Source: Priapulus caudatus
Taxonomy: Eukaryota > Priapulida > Priapulimorpha > Priapulimorphida > Priapulidae
Reading direction: 5' to 3'
DNA length: 61,219 bases
Assembly: GCF_000485595.1 (NCBI RefSeq)
Contig: NW_014577138.1
Coordinates: 167,797 to 229,015 of the forward strand
Below are positions 33,524 to 48,100 of the stretch, one piece after another (position 1 is the stretch's first letter; each line of letters begins with the position of its first letter). The position numbers and the translations under genes are program-made. The notes beneath the pieces were generated by a model. It was not told the DNA's origin and ran no database searches. It worked only from the letters and a program-made list of their open reading frames with translations.

Positions 33524-33651
33524 CAATAATGATGCTAGGAAAATATACCCTGTGCCAATAATGATGTTCGGAAAATATACCCTGTGCAAATAATGATGTT
33601 CGGAAAATATACCCTGTGCCAATAATGATGTTCGGAAAATATACCCTGTCC
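33524..33651. repeat. 32-bp minisatellite, four units
   Basis: The unit CAATAATGATGTTCGGAAAA + TATACCCTGTGC is repeated four times with few changes. Confidence 0.9.
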
Positions 33652-34393
33652 AGCGGCACGTCCCCATGCAGTACCTTTAACAATGGGAGTGCCCCCCCCC
33701 GGATGCGCGCTAGCGCTTACACAGAGCAAGTATATGCAATGCCGAGTACAAGGCCGTATTCAACGGGTGGTCCATTAGGTCAGGAACCTCATTTTCTGAC
33801 TGCATGATTTCCATTGTATGTGGCCATGAATAGTCTCAGTTTAAACAGAAAGCAATTATACATAGAAAATGTTCAGTCATTCGACAGCCATCAGATTACC
33901 ACCAGCCTTCACAAAAAATCTGTGGGGACCCCCAAACCCTCTCAACTCTGCATTCACATGACCCAGTCCTTTCAGAATTCCTGCATCTGCCCCCTGTACA
34001 ACCCACTACACACTCACTGCAGTGCACCACTTCTACTGCTGTGCCATGTTTGTAGTGAAATTACCTCATGAAAGACTGAATTTCATAGTAGATATTATTT
34101 TCACAAATATTTGAAAGTTGGTTTTCACAACAGTATTTCCTCATACAGGCACAAAAAAGGAATAAATACATATATATGTATACTTTCACTTCTACTATCA
34201 ATTGAACTATAACCTCTTGCTTCACATGGAGAGCTCACAGCTGGCCCCTTATTATCCAAATGTGTAAATGCTGTCAACCTTCTTAAAATTACATCCCCTA
34301 TTTGCATCGAAAAGGAGTTGCACTCACAGAATTATGTTATGGTGTGAAACATACATATTACATTCGGGTATTTGATGTACTACGATAATTTAC

Positions 34394-34747
34394 TTAAAGA
34401 TGAGCAGAATTTTTGTGAGTCTTTACATGAGTACATTCCTTGATTGTACTAACAAGGTCCTTGTTGTAATTATGCACACCAAGACTAGGCATACTACCAT
34501 TCACAGCAACCGATTGCAAAACACTATTTCGGAAATAGTTATCGATTTCATCATTGAGAATGGACCCTAGGTTTTCTTCATTATCTGAACATAGCTTACA
34601 CAATACACATATATGTGGAAATTCTAAATCAACACGTACGGGAGTAATTGAGCCGAGTAAATTCACATCACCGGTTTTGTCATATGTACTTGACCGTTGT
34701 ACATACCGTCCCACATGTGGATTAAGATAACTCGTGCTGTCAAGCAT
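34394..34747 (-). CDS. Hypothetical ORF or exon, 117 codons
   Basis: Open from an ATG to a stop on the minus strand in an AT-rich region with no strong splice context seen by me. It has a C-X2-C pair (CVLCKLCSDNEEN) but no family I recognise. It could be a terminal exon of another minus-strand gene, an element remnant or chance. No support beyond length and a balanced composition. Confidence 0.2.
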   Translation of the reverse strand: MLDSTSYLNPHVGRYVQRSSTYDKTGDVNLLGSITPVRVDLEFPHICVLCKLCSDNEENLGSILNDEIDNYFRNSVLQSVAVNGSMPSLGVHNYNKDLVSTIKECTHVKTHKNSAHL

Positions 34748-35493
34748 AACAGCTCATAAAACCTTAAGATTGTTCAATTTTCCTCGCCTGTACATGTATG
34801 GCAGACACAGAAAATTGCACACAAAAACGGATACTATAGACTATTCTTTACCTTTACCTAGTAAGTGTCATGTATTGCGTCCACGAGATGGCGTGACTAG
34901 TCTAAAATAAACGAGTTGAGTGACCGCCAAAATGCCGTGCATGTTTTGTTTGTGAACCTACACAGAAACACTTGAATAGATACACAGAAACACTTGAACA
35001 GAGGCCAAGACATAACACAGAGGCCAAGACATAACAGTAAGTACAACTATTGGGATGAATGTTGCAGCATCTTGCATTTGCTGCTCTTTGGCAAGGCTGC
35101 GATGTCTGCAACGACTGTCGACACTGTGTACTGTCATTATTAGAGGTCGGGGCGCCTATATATTATAAACTTTACGCATTTTACAAGGTTTGATGTATTA
35201 TTTATATGGGTTCAACAGTAATTTGTTCCAAACTACTTACATTAGTTGTGTGGGAAGGCACCTTAAATGCAATACTAATCATTCTACTCAGCACACCAGA
35301 AAAGAAGACCAAGGCTATGCTACATATGCATTCTCTTCATATGGTAGTATCATTCATACAATAAAGTTGGTTAAGTAATGACCGATTTTATAAATAGTGA
35401 AAATCTGATCATCTAAAACCAAACCTGATTTACAATATACAATTACTATCAAACGCCTAGATACCCCCATTAAAATTTTATAATGTACACCTA

Positions 35494-35668
35494 GGGCCCG
35501 TTTTTAGAAATAACATTAGTCTTGACATTAATCCTTTCTCATAGACCGTCGAGAGAAACACGGTAAAGTTAAGAGCTTCTCATACCTAGTGTGTAGCGGT
35601 CCACTCTACCAGAAAAGGTTATGGTTAGACTAATGCCAAGACTAATTTTGTCTCTGATAACAGGCCCC
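35494..35668. mobile_element. Short element with GGGCCCGTTTTTAGAAATAA end
   Basis: GGGCCCGTTTTTAGAAATAA at the left; ..TCTGATAACAGGCCCC at the right; ATTAGTCTTG is mirrored by CAAGACTAAT. It resembles the palindromic elements at 31030 and 48616. Elsewhere in 33.7-36.0 kb I see no gene except the doubtful frame at 34394. Confidence 0.6.
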
Positions 35669-36044
35669 TATTAGCTACTTGGGCACTGGGTCCCATGAAA
35701 GTTCTATATCAGGGGAAGCGTAAGAGCTGCCACCTTGTGGTGGACTTTGCAAGGCTACAGGCTCAGATATATTAACTGATAACCTAAATTAATGTACACA
35801 GCTTTGACATTGAATTTGATGCACGTCGTGGCTGGGCAACCTATTGACACCCAATGGAACATGTGCATCATCTCTGAGCAATCTCACAACTCCTATTCTC
35901 CGTGCTTGCGACGCTACAATTCTTTGTATTTAGTTCCTGAACAGGCAAGTGGTGTAACCCACACTATCAATGCTGGCACATGCATGAATGTCTGATCAAT
36001 CTGCCATCTATTGTGAAACATTGCTACCATAATGAGCTCCTACG

Positions 36045-36124
36045 TCATCTGTATAGCACCTTATTCGTTGGCTCATTTAAGCCCAGGAATATCGGACAGT
36101 GCAGCAGCAACGATATGCAATCCT
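36045..36124 (-). CDS. LETMD1-like: LETMD1-like terminal exon
   Basis: Acceptor CATTACAG; 80 nt to TGA (36045-36047). SLLLHCPIFL matches the SLLLHN end of vertebrate LETMD1. Confidence 0.88.
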
Positions 36125-39100
36125 CTGTAATGAGAAAATAATATCACGCTAAGTACTAACGAACTCATGAGTGCTTGTCTTAATTACTGAGGCCCACGCG
36201 TTTTTAAAACAATCACACACAGAAAACTGAAATCCTACATTTTACAACATTAAAATGCAACCTACATGCCTCTGATTTAATATGTACTCACAGAAAGCAT
36301 CAACATAGACCTACCATCAACATGCTCTGCCACCTCCACCCACTGTTTCAGCCACGCTATCCGTTGTTCAGTGTGAAGACTCTTTGGATTTAACCCACGT
36401 ATGAAACATGCCTGTACATAACAAAAAAGTGTAATTATAAGAGCCACTGTATGGGATGGGAAATCTGTAGGTGCGGCTATTCAGAATTCAGGGATGAGAT
36501 TGGAGAATTTAATTTTCAGCTGAACTTGAAATTAGCAAACAGAGGAGGGATAGACGCGGGTTCATCCAGCCCTAGAGGCTGTCAAGGTAGACGAAACACA
36601 TACTAATCAACTATCTACGTATAGTCATGAGCGTACTAAGCGGTGCATCTTAAGAAACTTGATAGAGAACTGCTCACACTTCTAGCGGGTACAAGCACCC
36701 CGTTGGCGTATGAGCCAGGGGACCCACCGCAAAAGGGTGTGCAAATACAACACGGGGTCGACTGAAATAGATGAGCATGGTACCCTTTCACACAGATCCT
36801 GAATACTAAGCTACAAATGGTAAGACGATCATTTCAACAGGTACGTGTGACCCAGAAGTAACATCGAAAAACACATAATACACGACGAGAAATTTTCCTC
36901 GCATGGTGATTAAAGGAGCACTCACCTGCAAAGCAGTTGCCACCCCCAAAAGGGGCCCAAATAACTCTTCAGACTGTCCTAGAAGTGAGACAGTGAGCAG
37001 ACCAACATATGTCAGCCCGGTCATCGCTCGGCCATCACTGTGAGACGAGAACGGACCGTCCACCGAAAGCTGAGAGACGATCGATGGGCCAAATATTCAG
37101 GTTCCCACTTCCCGCAAAAGAGACAAACACAGGCTACGCTCAGAAATTCTTGCCTGGTTGTAACAAGGGGTGCAGACACCTCAAATATTGTACCCCTGGG
37201 CCACTGCCTTCGTAGCAACTCTAAATGCTAGAGCAAGAGTGTGATGTACAGAGTACACTCCTCTGAAACTCAAGGTTTAAGTGAGACAAAGCCATCCTCT
37301 GGGAACACAAACATTGCGCAATGACAGAAAGCACTCTACTCACATCAAACTGTCTAGGTTATTCAACAGTCCACCGCTATCCTCGAGATCACCAACGTCA
37401 TCGCATATCTTGACATCATTATACGTACAAAATACCCCATATCACGCCAGCGTCAACCGCCCAAATCCCACCATGGAATCGGCCAAAAAATCACATGGGT
37501 CATCATCAACGAAACACTATGACACTGCCATTTTTCCACATGCATATCCCGCCGACAGACGGCCCGCAGCCGAGCCGGCCCCGGCAGACGCAGCCCAAAA
37601 CAATAGACCCCTTGGCCCATCTAGGGCTAGTCCTAGATGTATAGGTACGACTTGTAATACTAGTTTACATTGACAAAGCACTTCTCATGGAACAAAATGG
37701 CAATGGACCAGAAATATTCCCAATGCATTGGCCCTCCCAGAACCGCCGCAAATCGTACATCTATGGCTACCTCAGGCCGCAGTTGAATCAGTCTCACAAT
37801 CAACAACAACAATCGCAGGAACGCACGTGTTCCTCAGATAAGTTTTCAGATATTGTCAATCAGCTTTGTTTGAAAATCTCAAGCGATTTAACGTAAATTT
37901 AATTAGATGCAAAAAGAGCAAAGTGTGTTCCAAAATATAACAGACGCGCCTTGTGTGTAGAATGTAATGAATATAGCTAGAGACGGCCCATCATGCGATC
38001 GGCCATACCCCGATCATCAAAGCGGCGAGTCGCATCGCTAGGCCAGTATGGCCTGATATCACGGACTTGTACACGCCCGGGTGTACACCATGAGGCCTTG
38101 CACTATATACGCTAAAATCCATGATATCTAATGTGAAAATAGGATAAGCCCTTACGCGTTCATTGTATCTTATAGGTTATCTGTCTTATGTGTGCAAGAC
38201 ATGTTGCAGATGGTGCATAGAGTCTGGATCTTTTTGGCAGGAGGACTTGTCCTTGTAGGTAGGCTATATACATAAGTAAATTGTCGGTAAGTTGTGTGCA
38301 GCCGGCCCAATTAGTTGTACTCGCGAGAACTCAGAGAATCCCTGCAGCCTGAGAGGAAAACTAAGATATTTCAGATCGACCCACGTCCTGGGAAAAATGT
38401 TATCGCCAACAACAGACGCTCCGAGCGAAAAACGCAAAATTAAAAGAAATTAAAAAAAGTTAAAAATTAATAACTAAACTGACAAAATGTAGCGTACTCC
38501 AATACTTTACTATTTCGTCAATAGATGGAGCAATACGTGCGAGACTTGTTGTTGGTGTGCTCACAGTCACAGCCGTGAACTGACCAGTCAATCATCGTGA
38601 GGCAGCTGTGAGACCTCGATCGTAACGGAAGCGTACAGGCTGATCACGTATTGGTCTACGGCTGACTTAATTATATAGTACTGAAGCAAATGTACTGAGA
38701 AAGCTACTCCTGAACTCAGTACTGAAGCGATACACTCTACTCAACTTAGTTGCTCAATCTCACTAGCTCATTCATTAAGCGGCAAGCAACCGCAGGTTTC
38801 AGCAGCATTAAATATTGCAGTACAGTAACTAACATTAGCTTCGTGTTGCCCTGTTCGATCTGTTCCTGGGAGTCCTGTTCGCTCTCAGTGAAGGTAGGCA
38901 GAGGTTCAAAGGTAATAGAGATGGATGTCCAGGGTGGTGATTGGATAGATGGTGTTAGTTGATAGAAGGAACTGGACATGCTCTCTATCGCTTGAGCCGG
39001 CTAAAAGGTTCCACTGTAACATTTATACATGGCCTGCATTCCGCGTAATGCATGGCGAAAAGGCTGCAAGGCCTAAGGACAAACATTCAAGAGCGATTGT

Positions 39101-42100
39101 CTCGACCTCGTCTGGTCCCGTGGCTTCTCCCACGGCCAGCTGTATGTGGCTGCCTCTTGCACGCGGCAGCGCACTGCATCTCAGCATCCTCGCAGCGAAA
39201 CCATCATCACCGCGCCAACCGTCGTCTACCCTGAGGCCCTGCACCACTAGATACCAAAACTGCGAACCGAAATGTATAAATATATATGTATAGCACTCTT
39301 TCATTTTCACTTACCCTGGCAACACTGGGTATTCAGCTAGTAGCATTAATAAAATACAATACTGTTATAAATTTGGAACACCGCTTCTTGAGCTCCTTGC
39401 CGTTCAAAATGCTCAGTATCCCAATTCAGCATACTATATGACAGGTATCCACACCTGCACTCGAACTTCTGAACTACCAGGCTATTTGTGTGTGGCTCCC
39501 CTACTACCTTTCTAGCGGAGGTCTACTACAAAGTTTCGGGTCGATGTATTTCAGGATGTAAAAGCATAGTCAGCAAATGGTTTTGAGACCAACTGGTTGC
39601 AAAAATGAAGATGAAAAATTCAGACATCTAGCCTTGAAATGGTGAGTCCCACTTTACACTTGTCAAGTCAAAACGCATGCAATGGCGAACAGCGTGACCC
39701 GTACTGTGGATGAGCTGCATGATACTTTACTTGTGATCAGTAGGAGTATCACATTTAATTATTATAGCAATTGATGGAATCAAGGTGGTTGGAACAATGG
39801 CTTGAACCTTTACGATTGTTTCAGGAAACTATGGGCTGGTAGCGAGTATCCAGACGCTTACAAAGATGCAGCCCAGTAGATCGTGCATGCATATAATGCA
39901 GAAACCAGTGTATGGAAACGGCGTGAAAGAGTTTCGACTATTGCGAAGCTTGGGCGAGTCTGTAAGAAAGCAGCAGAGTTAAGACTACAGTTTAAGACAA
40001 GATACATACATGAAGATTTGCATATAGAGATCAACTTAACAAACAGGCCATGGCACGTTGCTGTTTATCATTCACACACGCATGCCTATAAGAGCAATTT
40101 CACAGCTGGAAAACGACGCAACATATCTGAGGCAACCGATGAACCCCAGTGAAAGCCGGATACAAAGAGAAGGAGTTAATCTGTCATCAAGAACCGATGC
40201 AGCGGTTGCTTGGATCCTGTATCTCTGTGGGAAAGTGAGAATATACTGTAAAAACAGAAACAAGAGACACTTTCCAGATTCGTTACGATAAGAAGGTTCG
40301 ATAAAAATTCATTGCGGGAGCCCCCTCACATGTAACCCAAGAGAGGATCAAAGGTTTAGTCGTATTGAATGCTAAGGTCGCGAAGAGGCACAGTAGTCAC
40401 AAGTCCTGTTGTCGTAATTTTCAAGGAGATTGAGGAGCCACCCAAAGATGCAGGCAACCCCATGCTGACGACAGGGCAGTACTAATGGCAACCTTCGAAA
40501 CTTTTTGCCACATTTATTACGACAGAAGTGATTGAAACAATGGTCAGGCAAATACTGGTTCAATGCATTTATTTAACATGTATAACAAAAGCAGAATTAT
40601 ATGGAAATGGTGGAACGGCAGGAGGACATCGCTGAGTTACAACCCCAAGGCATTGGTTGCGAAAATTCAGGACAGATTTGAAGAAAGAATATCTACAGCT
40701 CTTTGTGACGGCAGCCGTAAAGGGGAATTTCCTTGTCCACCGAGTTCGGCTTTATCTTGAGATGTTGCAAGAGCTACGCCCTGCAGAATGAAAAAGAGAA
40801 CGCCGAACACGCATCTACGAAGGCTGCCCTTTAACTTAAGGAAAGAAATCCAGGAATGCCTAAATGGGAAACACCAACTCCTACCTCTGTTGAAACATTG
40901 AAAACTTGCTCACCAGACCTTCCTGATGACCTGCTGTTATTTTTTAGGACCCTTCTCTGTGGTCTACGCAAGCCAAATGCTAACAACGATAAGTCCCGCC
41001 CCTAGAGAGGAAAGTCATCGGGAGTATGACATCAGAACGTGTGCGGTGTGTCAATTGCATACCGGATAGGAGCAGTACGTCCATGGAAACAAATGGTACT
41101 AGTCTGGAATAGGAACGCTGACAGGATCAAAACTGATTCTGCATCTTAACCGCATGGGATACAGCCTAAGTTATGACGAGGTGAAAGCATTAGAAACAGA
41201 GTTTGCCTTCACAACTGAGGGAAACTGAAACGGGATGCACCAGATGGTATCAAGTTGACCCCAGATCTCGGAACAGGACTTGCTTGGGATAACTATGACG
41301 TAACATGGAAACACTAGATGGAAAAGATACCTTGCATGCACTGTTGGATTTGTTTACCAAAATACGACTGGCGAAAATGAAAAATGATCTTCAGGTACTT
41401 GCTACTCGCAGTGGAAGAAAACAGGCGACAGTTCAATGGACGAGTGCAGGAAATTTCCCCAATGCACCATCAGCTACGTAAAAGCAACGTTTGATGTTTC
41501 CAGCACCAGGCGACCAGAAGGAAACCTTTGCAGCCGTCACTCAGCGTATAGTTGACTTCTATTGGTTACTGATATCACAAGAAATGACACAACCGCTTTT
41601 TGTGGGATTCTTTTCACAGTTTGTCCAGGATGAATGCCAAAGCAGAAGATTTGCTATATGGGATCCCATTCCAGCGTCCCCGACCAGAAACGATGTCGTC
41701 AAGGAAACTATGAAGAGGAGCATGAAGGTCGCTTTGTGAAACAATCAGGACTATGCAGTCGTTACTTATGATCTTGCAGTTGCCCTCAAAGCCTACTCCA
41801 TTCAGTCTCTTGAAGCGCCAATGTTTGATCGTCTGCTGATAATGTTGGGGAATTTCCATCTGGAGTTGGGCATTTTATGGAGCCCGTGGGAACGTACATC
41901 AACGAATGTGGGGCTGAACACCCTTCTTACTGAATGTGATGTACTAGCAGAAGGCTCACTCAATGGCTTCATAAAAGGGAAATACTACAATCGATGCTCA
42001 AGAGTCCATGACATTCTAGCCCTAGTGATGGAGAGAAAACTTTATGACAGCTTCTGGAGAACGCTTCCACAGGATAGGCAAGATGCGCTGACCGCATGGT

Positions 42101-45100
42101 TGAAAGATGTCCAGAGAGAATGCAGTGAAGTAGAACCATTCTTGGAAACCAGCCCAATTTTCAAAGACCACATGGAACAGTATGAGCAGTTTTTCTCTAA
42201 TGCTATGCAGGGTTCGATGGGTCCAACAGCACAATACTGGTGTGGATACATCTATTTCATCAACCGGGTACACAGAGACCTCATGCGAGCTGTGAGAACT
42301 AATGATGTAGAGAGTTACATCACCATTCTTCCGACAGTCATCGATGTCTTCTTCGCGACTAAACTCGCCCTAGCATATGCTCTGAGGGGAGTACGTTTCC
42401 TCACCACACTTCAAGCTGTGCACACCGAAGATTCGCCTTGTACTGGCGAACAAGGAGCTTTCTAATTCGACGTACATCCAAGTCCTATCAAGAAACAGCA
42501 AATAACTAAACGCTAGAGCAAACCGGAACAGATGATGCGGCCCATCTCCCAATGAAGGGAATGTTGTGAGTTCCATAACTCTCGCCAATGCCATACCGGC
42601 GATCGGTGCATGTAACGTCAACGCAGAGAGCGGAATGTCCGTTAACAGAGTGTGCCGACGAACTGACGGACTCTTACCAGATGAGGCCAGCAGAGGACAC
42701 AGCTCGCTGCAAGTTCGAAGATAAAAAAGACAACGCCACAATCCACAGGCTCTACTCAACAGAGGCGTGGGGCAGGTGTCGGAATATATCATGCGACCTC
42801 CATTCTCTGAACCCCGCCATCACATCGGGTCAAGTCTGTGTGAATATTGGCCACAGAAAAGCCAGCCTGCTCATCGACCACAAGTAGTACCTCACAGATT
42901 CCGTTACAAACTGGTCGATGAAACTGCAAAAAAGTTCAGGAAGAATGCGCCAAGGACAGCTTCCAGAATAGTGAAAGCCCATTACGACTGGAACCAGAAA
43001 AGTGAAAAACTTTGCCAGTGAAAACACGAAGTGCAACAATGCCGCCAAGTTCCAAAGCGATCCAGCAGTCAACAGTCACGGGCACGTTGTCCGTATGCTT
43101 GTCGTTAATTCTCACGAAAACAACTTCGATCTAAACATGTCGTCACTACCCGATCACAGATTGTTCCTCTCCAATGCCAACAACGCTGATGGTTCCGGTT
43201 GAAGACGGATAAGGCAAACTCTTGAACATAGCTTGAGTCATTGCAAGATGCATATAACATCTTGCCTCCATTGATGGCAACTTTGATTATGGTGGACTCA
43301 CTGCTCACTCATAATCTGTCAGCCATGCAGACCATATCATCATATCGGAAATCTCGCAAGAGGAACTGTTTGCGGCCATGCAGCGGGGCACCATTGGCAA
43401 AGGAAGGAATCACACATCTTGTTTCGACAGATTTCTGCATGATTCGCTACAATGCGAGAGTAAAAGAAGATTACCGTGGGCTGAAAGACCAACCATTTGT
43501 CATAGGTGGTGATGCAAAGGCCGAAACAGAGTTTGCGCAAAAGCATTGCAGAATGCGCATGTTAAGAATCAACTCACCGCAAATCTTCACATGATCGAAT
43601 GGCAGAAGGGGCGCCATTAATGGACAATCCTTGATCCGGGAAGCACATCTAATTGTATCACATGGGGGCAAATGCCTCGCATTGAGTACGATGAAGTTAG
43701 TGAGAAGTATGATGTTTGACCACCCAAACTGTTGCACAGGAGTCATTGAGAAGCAGCACACGCTTCTAGCATTTTCATGCTACTACTGCCACTGGAAACC
43801 CTACTCATCGACCTCGAGACACTGATGTGATTGTAATAGATCTTGGGCATGGCTCGCCGGACATGGTGGCTGGCATACGCATTGAGATGATCATCATGGA
43901 TTGTGCGTTCTTTGGCAACAGATAGAATATACATTGAATGTAACAGCATGCAGGGCTTTAGAGACGAACAACAACAGTCTAGCAGCCGGGCTTTGCCAGG
44001 CCTACATGCTTTCAGCGCGTGACTTTACAGCGCGCATTCTAACAGAAAAGGGGAATCAGCCGTACGATGCTACAGAAGATGACAATGACGGAATTTTATT
44101 CCAGTTCTTCACGCAAGCATTCTCGAGAGGGGAACTAAAGAGCAAAGATCCGCAGAAGTGTCTCGCTGTGCTCCCTATATGGAATGAGCAAGATGAATGA
44201 TGTAAACGAGGCACAGCGTTCACAAGCTTTCGCTGCACTGGCAAAATATTAAGGTGAGGAGAAATGAATTGAAAAAAAAACGTGAATTGCCCATCAAGAG
44301 AGAAAACTCATAAGTGGAGAAGCACCTTTACACAACGACGCGTAATAATCAATTGTACCGGTAACTCCTGCATTCAATTCCTCTTGTCGGTTCAGGAAAA
44401 ACCCAATGGCAAAAGTCAAGAAAGTGATCGTGCCTGCTACCCCCATTGGAAAGACCATGTAAATAAAGCTACAGCACGTTGCGCAATTATGTGAGCATCA
44501 TCTTGCGTAGAGCAAGACTCCCACAACCAGACCATATTATCTGGACCCTCTTTCCAGTATGGATATGGTAAGAATGAAAAACGGGCCATTATGTACGCAG
44601 ATGGTTTTACTCGCCTGGCTGCAAACGAGACAATCTTTTCTGCAATGATCCGAGGAGGAACCGATAGAGATACAGGAAAATGAGGACATTGATGACATTC
44701 CAACGGATGATTCTGGCAGCACGACTTTGACCCAGATGGAGTACGATTTCGGATATGACGAAGCGAGCCTGAAGTTTGCTTTAGCCACTACAAGTTTGGC
44801 ATTTAACCCATAGACGACCTATATTCTTCGCATTATCGAATGATGTGTTTTGTAAAAACGGCTCAAGCTACTTTGTGCATGGTGCTTCACATCGAGAATA
44901 CACATCATCTAGTCTTGTCTCAGCGAATAGATGAAGTAGTATAAATTACTTTAAAATTCTCTATCACAAAGTTGAATTTAAGGATATACTATATATTAGG
45001 TTGAAAGCCATAAAACGATTGATACCCTAGATCTCCTGTGAAGAAATGTCATTGTTGACGCCTTCTGATTTGAATCCAATATTTAGCAGTCTGAGAAATC

Positions 45101-48100
45101 GCATCACGAGCCAACCATCGATTTCTTAAGGATTACTACACAGTACTACTTCTACTGATTCGTTTTCCTGCAATCATTGTATTTTTCTTCATCAGATTTA
45201 TTTTTTTATATCATGTTCCTTAAATTCTCTTAGGATTCCAATTATGACTGTGTTGATATTCGTGTTGAACGTTTAGGATATTTTTGTTGTACGTATGTGG
45301 ATTTGGCAAAACTTGCGCCATTCTTAGCTACAAAGTGAACTGACGCTCAGTAAACTTAAATCTAAGTTTAATTTTATGATAACACTGTAGCGAGAAAGAC
45401 CTAACACACTATTGAGGACGAACCAACTTCTACATGATCGCACATGTTTGTATAACTATAGTATTAATTGCATTATATAGTACTTTGTTATAAGGCTGCA
45501 CTATTCTATGGTAGCGAGCACACGCGAGTCCTGTACTAGTTACTTACACTGCGCACCCTGGAGTATTCTGTATGTATTTGCGTGGTTTGTAAGGAGATAG
45601 AACAAGTGCTAATCTGCGTCCTAGCGAACGAAAGAACTAACAAAATGAGATACAAATTCCTTCTTCTTCCTTCCCCTCCAGCACCAATATCCACTGTACT
45701 CTTTGACCTTTCTCACCTTGTACATGTATGGGCGCCCGTCTTTCGTTTATTATTTCCTTGGGTCTGGCATGACGTCGTGCTGTCTCTTGCAGGTGTCAGG
45801 CACGCAAAGTGTACGCTAGCAACAGATAATGTACCTATCGCACTAGAATATGAAATTTCTGATTCATTATGACCAGCAGATATATGTCTGTACCTATCTA
45901 GCAAGCTTTGAGCACGTAACCCTTGAGCTTCAAGGAGTGTAACCTCTATACATCATGTTACTACTAGCATGAGAAATTCTAAACCATGCAAATGTCATGT
46001 GTGAAAAGACTAAATGGGCAAGGGGTCTATTTTGGGGGTCTGGCAGGACCAACACATTGGAAACATTTCTGTCATCTGCCCATTTTGTATTCCCCCAGAG
46101 AGTGCTTTGTCATTAAACCTAGGTTCAAGTGGTACACCCCCCCCATCCCACACCAACCTATTAAACATTAGGCCGCCTAGATGTAACCAACAGTGCACAA
46201 GGGTACACATATTTAGGGTGTCTTGCACCCTTGTACAACAAGGCAAAGAAGTTTCTAGGCGTAGCGCTGTTTTGTGGCTCTATGGAATGAACCTGATCAT
46301 CGTTGCATCACCTTCACTTGTACCAAATCGTAGCCTAAATATTTGGGCCTTTGGGAGGGTCTGGCGGGCCATTTTAACCAACAGCTGAAAATTTCTGTCG
46401 ATCGTTTTTGATGTATCATTCTAGCAGTTACCATCACCATGTTCTTATTGGCAATTGCGTAGACCATCTCATCTATTTCAGACCGAAGGGCCCGCCAGTT
46501 TACACCCTCTTTTTGGGGGGTCGCCGTGGCTCTACGCAACGGGGGGTACCACCCAGAAAAGCAGTTATCTATCAAAGTCTTATGCTAGGTGAATCATCCC
46601 TCCGTAATACTCGCAATCACGTAGATATATGGTGACCTGAGTAGGTCTCGTCTACCCTGAAACGCCTCTAGGCTGCCGGTACTAGAGGCAAATGCAGAGA
46701 CCGGTGAGGTCATCGGCATGCTAGGGGGCCGGGGGCAATGCTCCAGCCAGAATTTTGTAAAGAATGGCGCAATTGGAGCATTCTAAGCTAATTCTGAAGA
46801 ATAATATAGGGAACTCTTGAATCACTTTTTCAAGTTGTCAAATGGAAAAACGCACTATGAACTAGAAATCAGGAGGGCTGAAAATAGGGCAAAGTTTTTT
46901 ATATTAAATTCTAGGAATAAGAATATTCTGTTCACGACGTCGCTGTTGCATGTTTTTACTCAGACATAAAGCTGCCTGCTGGCGCGCGATTGCTGTGAAT
47001 GAAAAAAAAGACAACAATGAGAATAGAACAATCAGTGCATAGTCATGCAACCACAAGCATGCCACCGCAGCAACTCTGTAACCGGCCCGCAAGGCCAGGC
47101 ATGTGCGTTACGTGATCACGCATACCTCAAATGTCTGCGCCCCTCTACATGCAGCACTGTGAACGAGATTTTCTTTTCGCTGATACACAAACAGATACAT
47201 CTGTAATACTCACTGCTCAGTCTCTACTCATACTCTACAGTTACAGTTCAGGTGCTGGTTGAGGGTACATAATTTTAAATTTTTATGCGATTGATTTACC
47301 CACCACACCCCCACCCAATTTTCTTCAACGAATTTAGACGTTTCACAAAATCGACCCCAGGGACTGTCAAATCCGCGGATTTCCGCAGATCCGCGGAAAA
47401 ATCTCATCCCTGAGAATTGTACACTTCTGTTTACAGACAGCATCACAGTGGCACACATGCATCATCTGTGAGCAATCTTGCAACTCCTATTCTTTGTGTT
47501 TGCGACACTACAATTATTTGTATTTAGTTCCTGAACGGACAAGTAAGCCATCGTAAGTACCACAGTATAAGCTTCATGCAGTACATACAATGAGGGATAA
47601 GCTCAAATAATACTTATTTCACTGTATCACTATCAAAATTACTAGCGGCTTAATCTAGGCCTCACTGTTAGCAAAGAAATGAGCAGAACTTGGCCAGCTA
47701 ATATCCTACCAGTATTATTTGTGGCAAGTTTTATGTAAGTCATACCGCTATGATTTCATGTGCATTCTCGTCAGCAAATCCGTCTCTAGTTATTGCGAGG
47801 TCTGTGGCCCGCAGCAACATGCCATACTTGTGCATCCGTGCACGTGGTTGAAAATACGGCCACCTCTCGTGAATTTTGCAGAGGTTAATCTATGTGAAAA
47901 AAATATAAGTAAATTACTTCCCCTGTTCTGATAACAAATTTAATAGTTAGCAAAGTATAGGACTAATAAAGCATTTGCTACTCCATAGTGACAACTCACA
48001 CCTTGTAGCTTTAATTCATAATCATATAAATTATTATGTATGTGTTAAATATTTCAGATTCGTCATACACTCATAGCAACTATCTTTAATTAATGAAATA

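Noticed and set aside
36926-37037. Missing LETMD1-like exon between 48915 and 47889
   Set aside because: Wrong position in the gene order, wrong phase and no similarity to the expected segment.
43901-44200. Independent gene (99 codons)
   Set aside because: Fits the block order of the degenerate GLHAFSGCD-type copy and is not separate.
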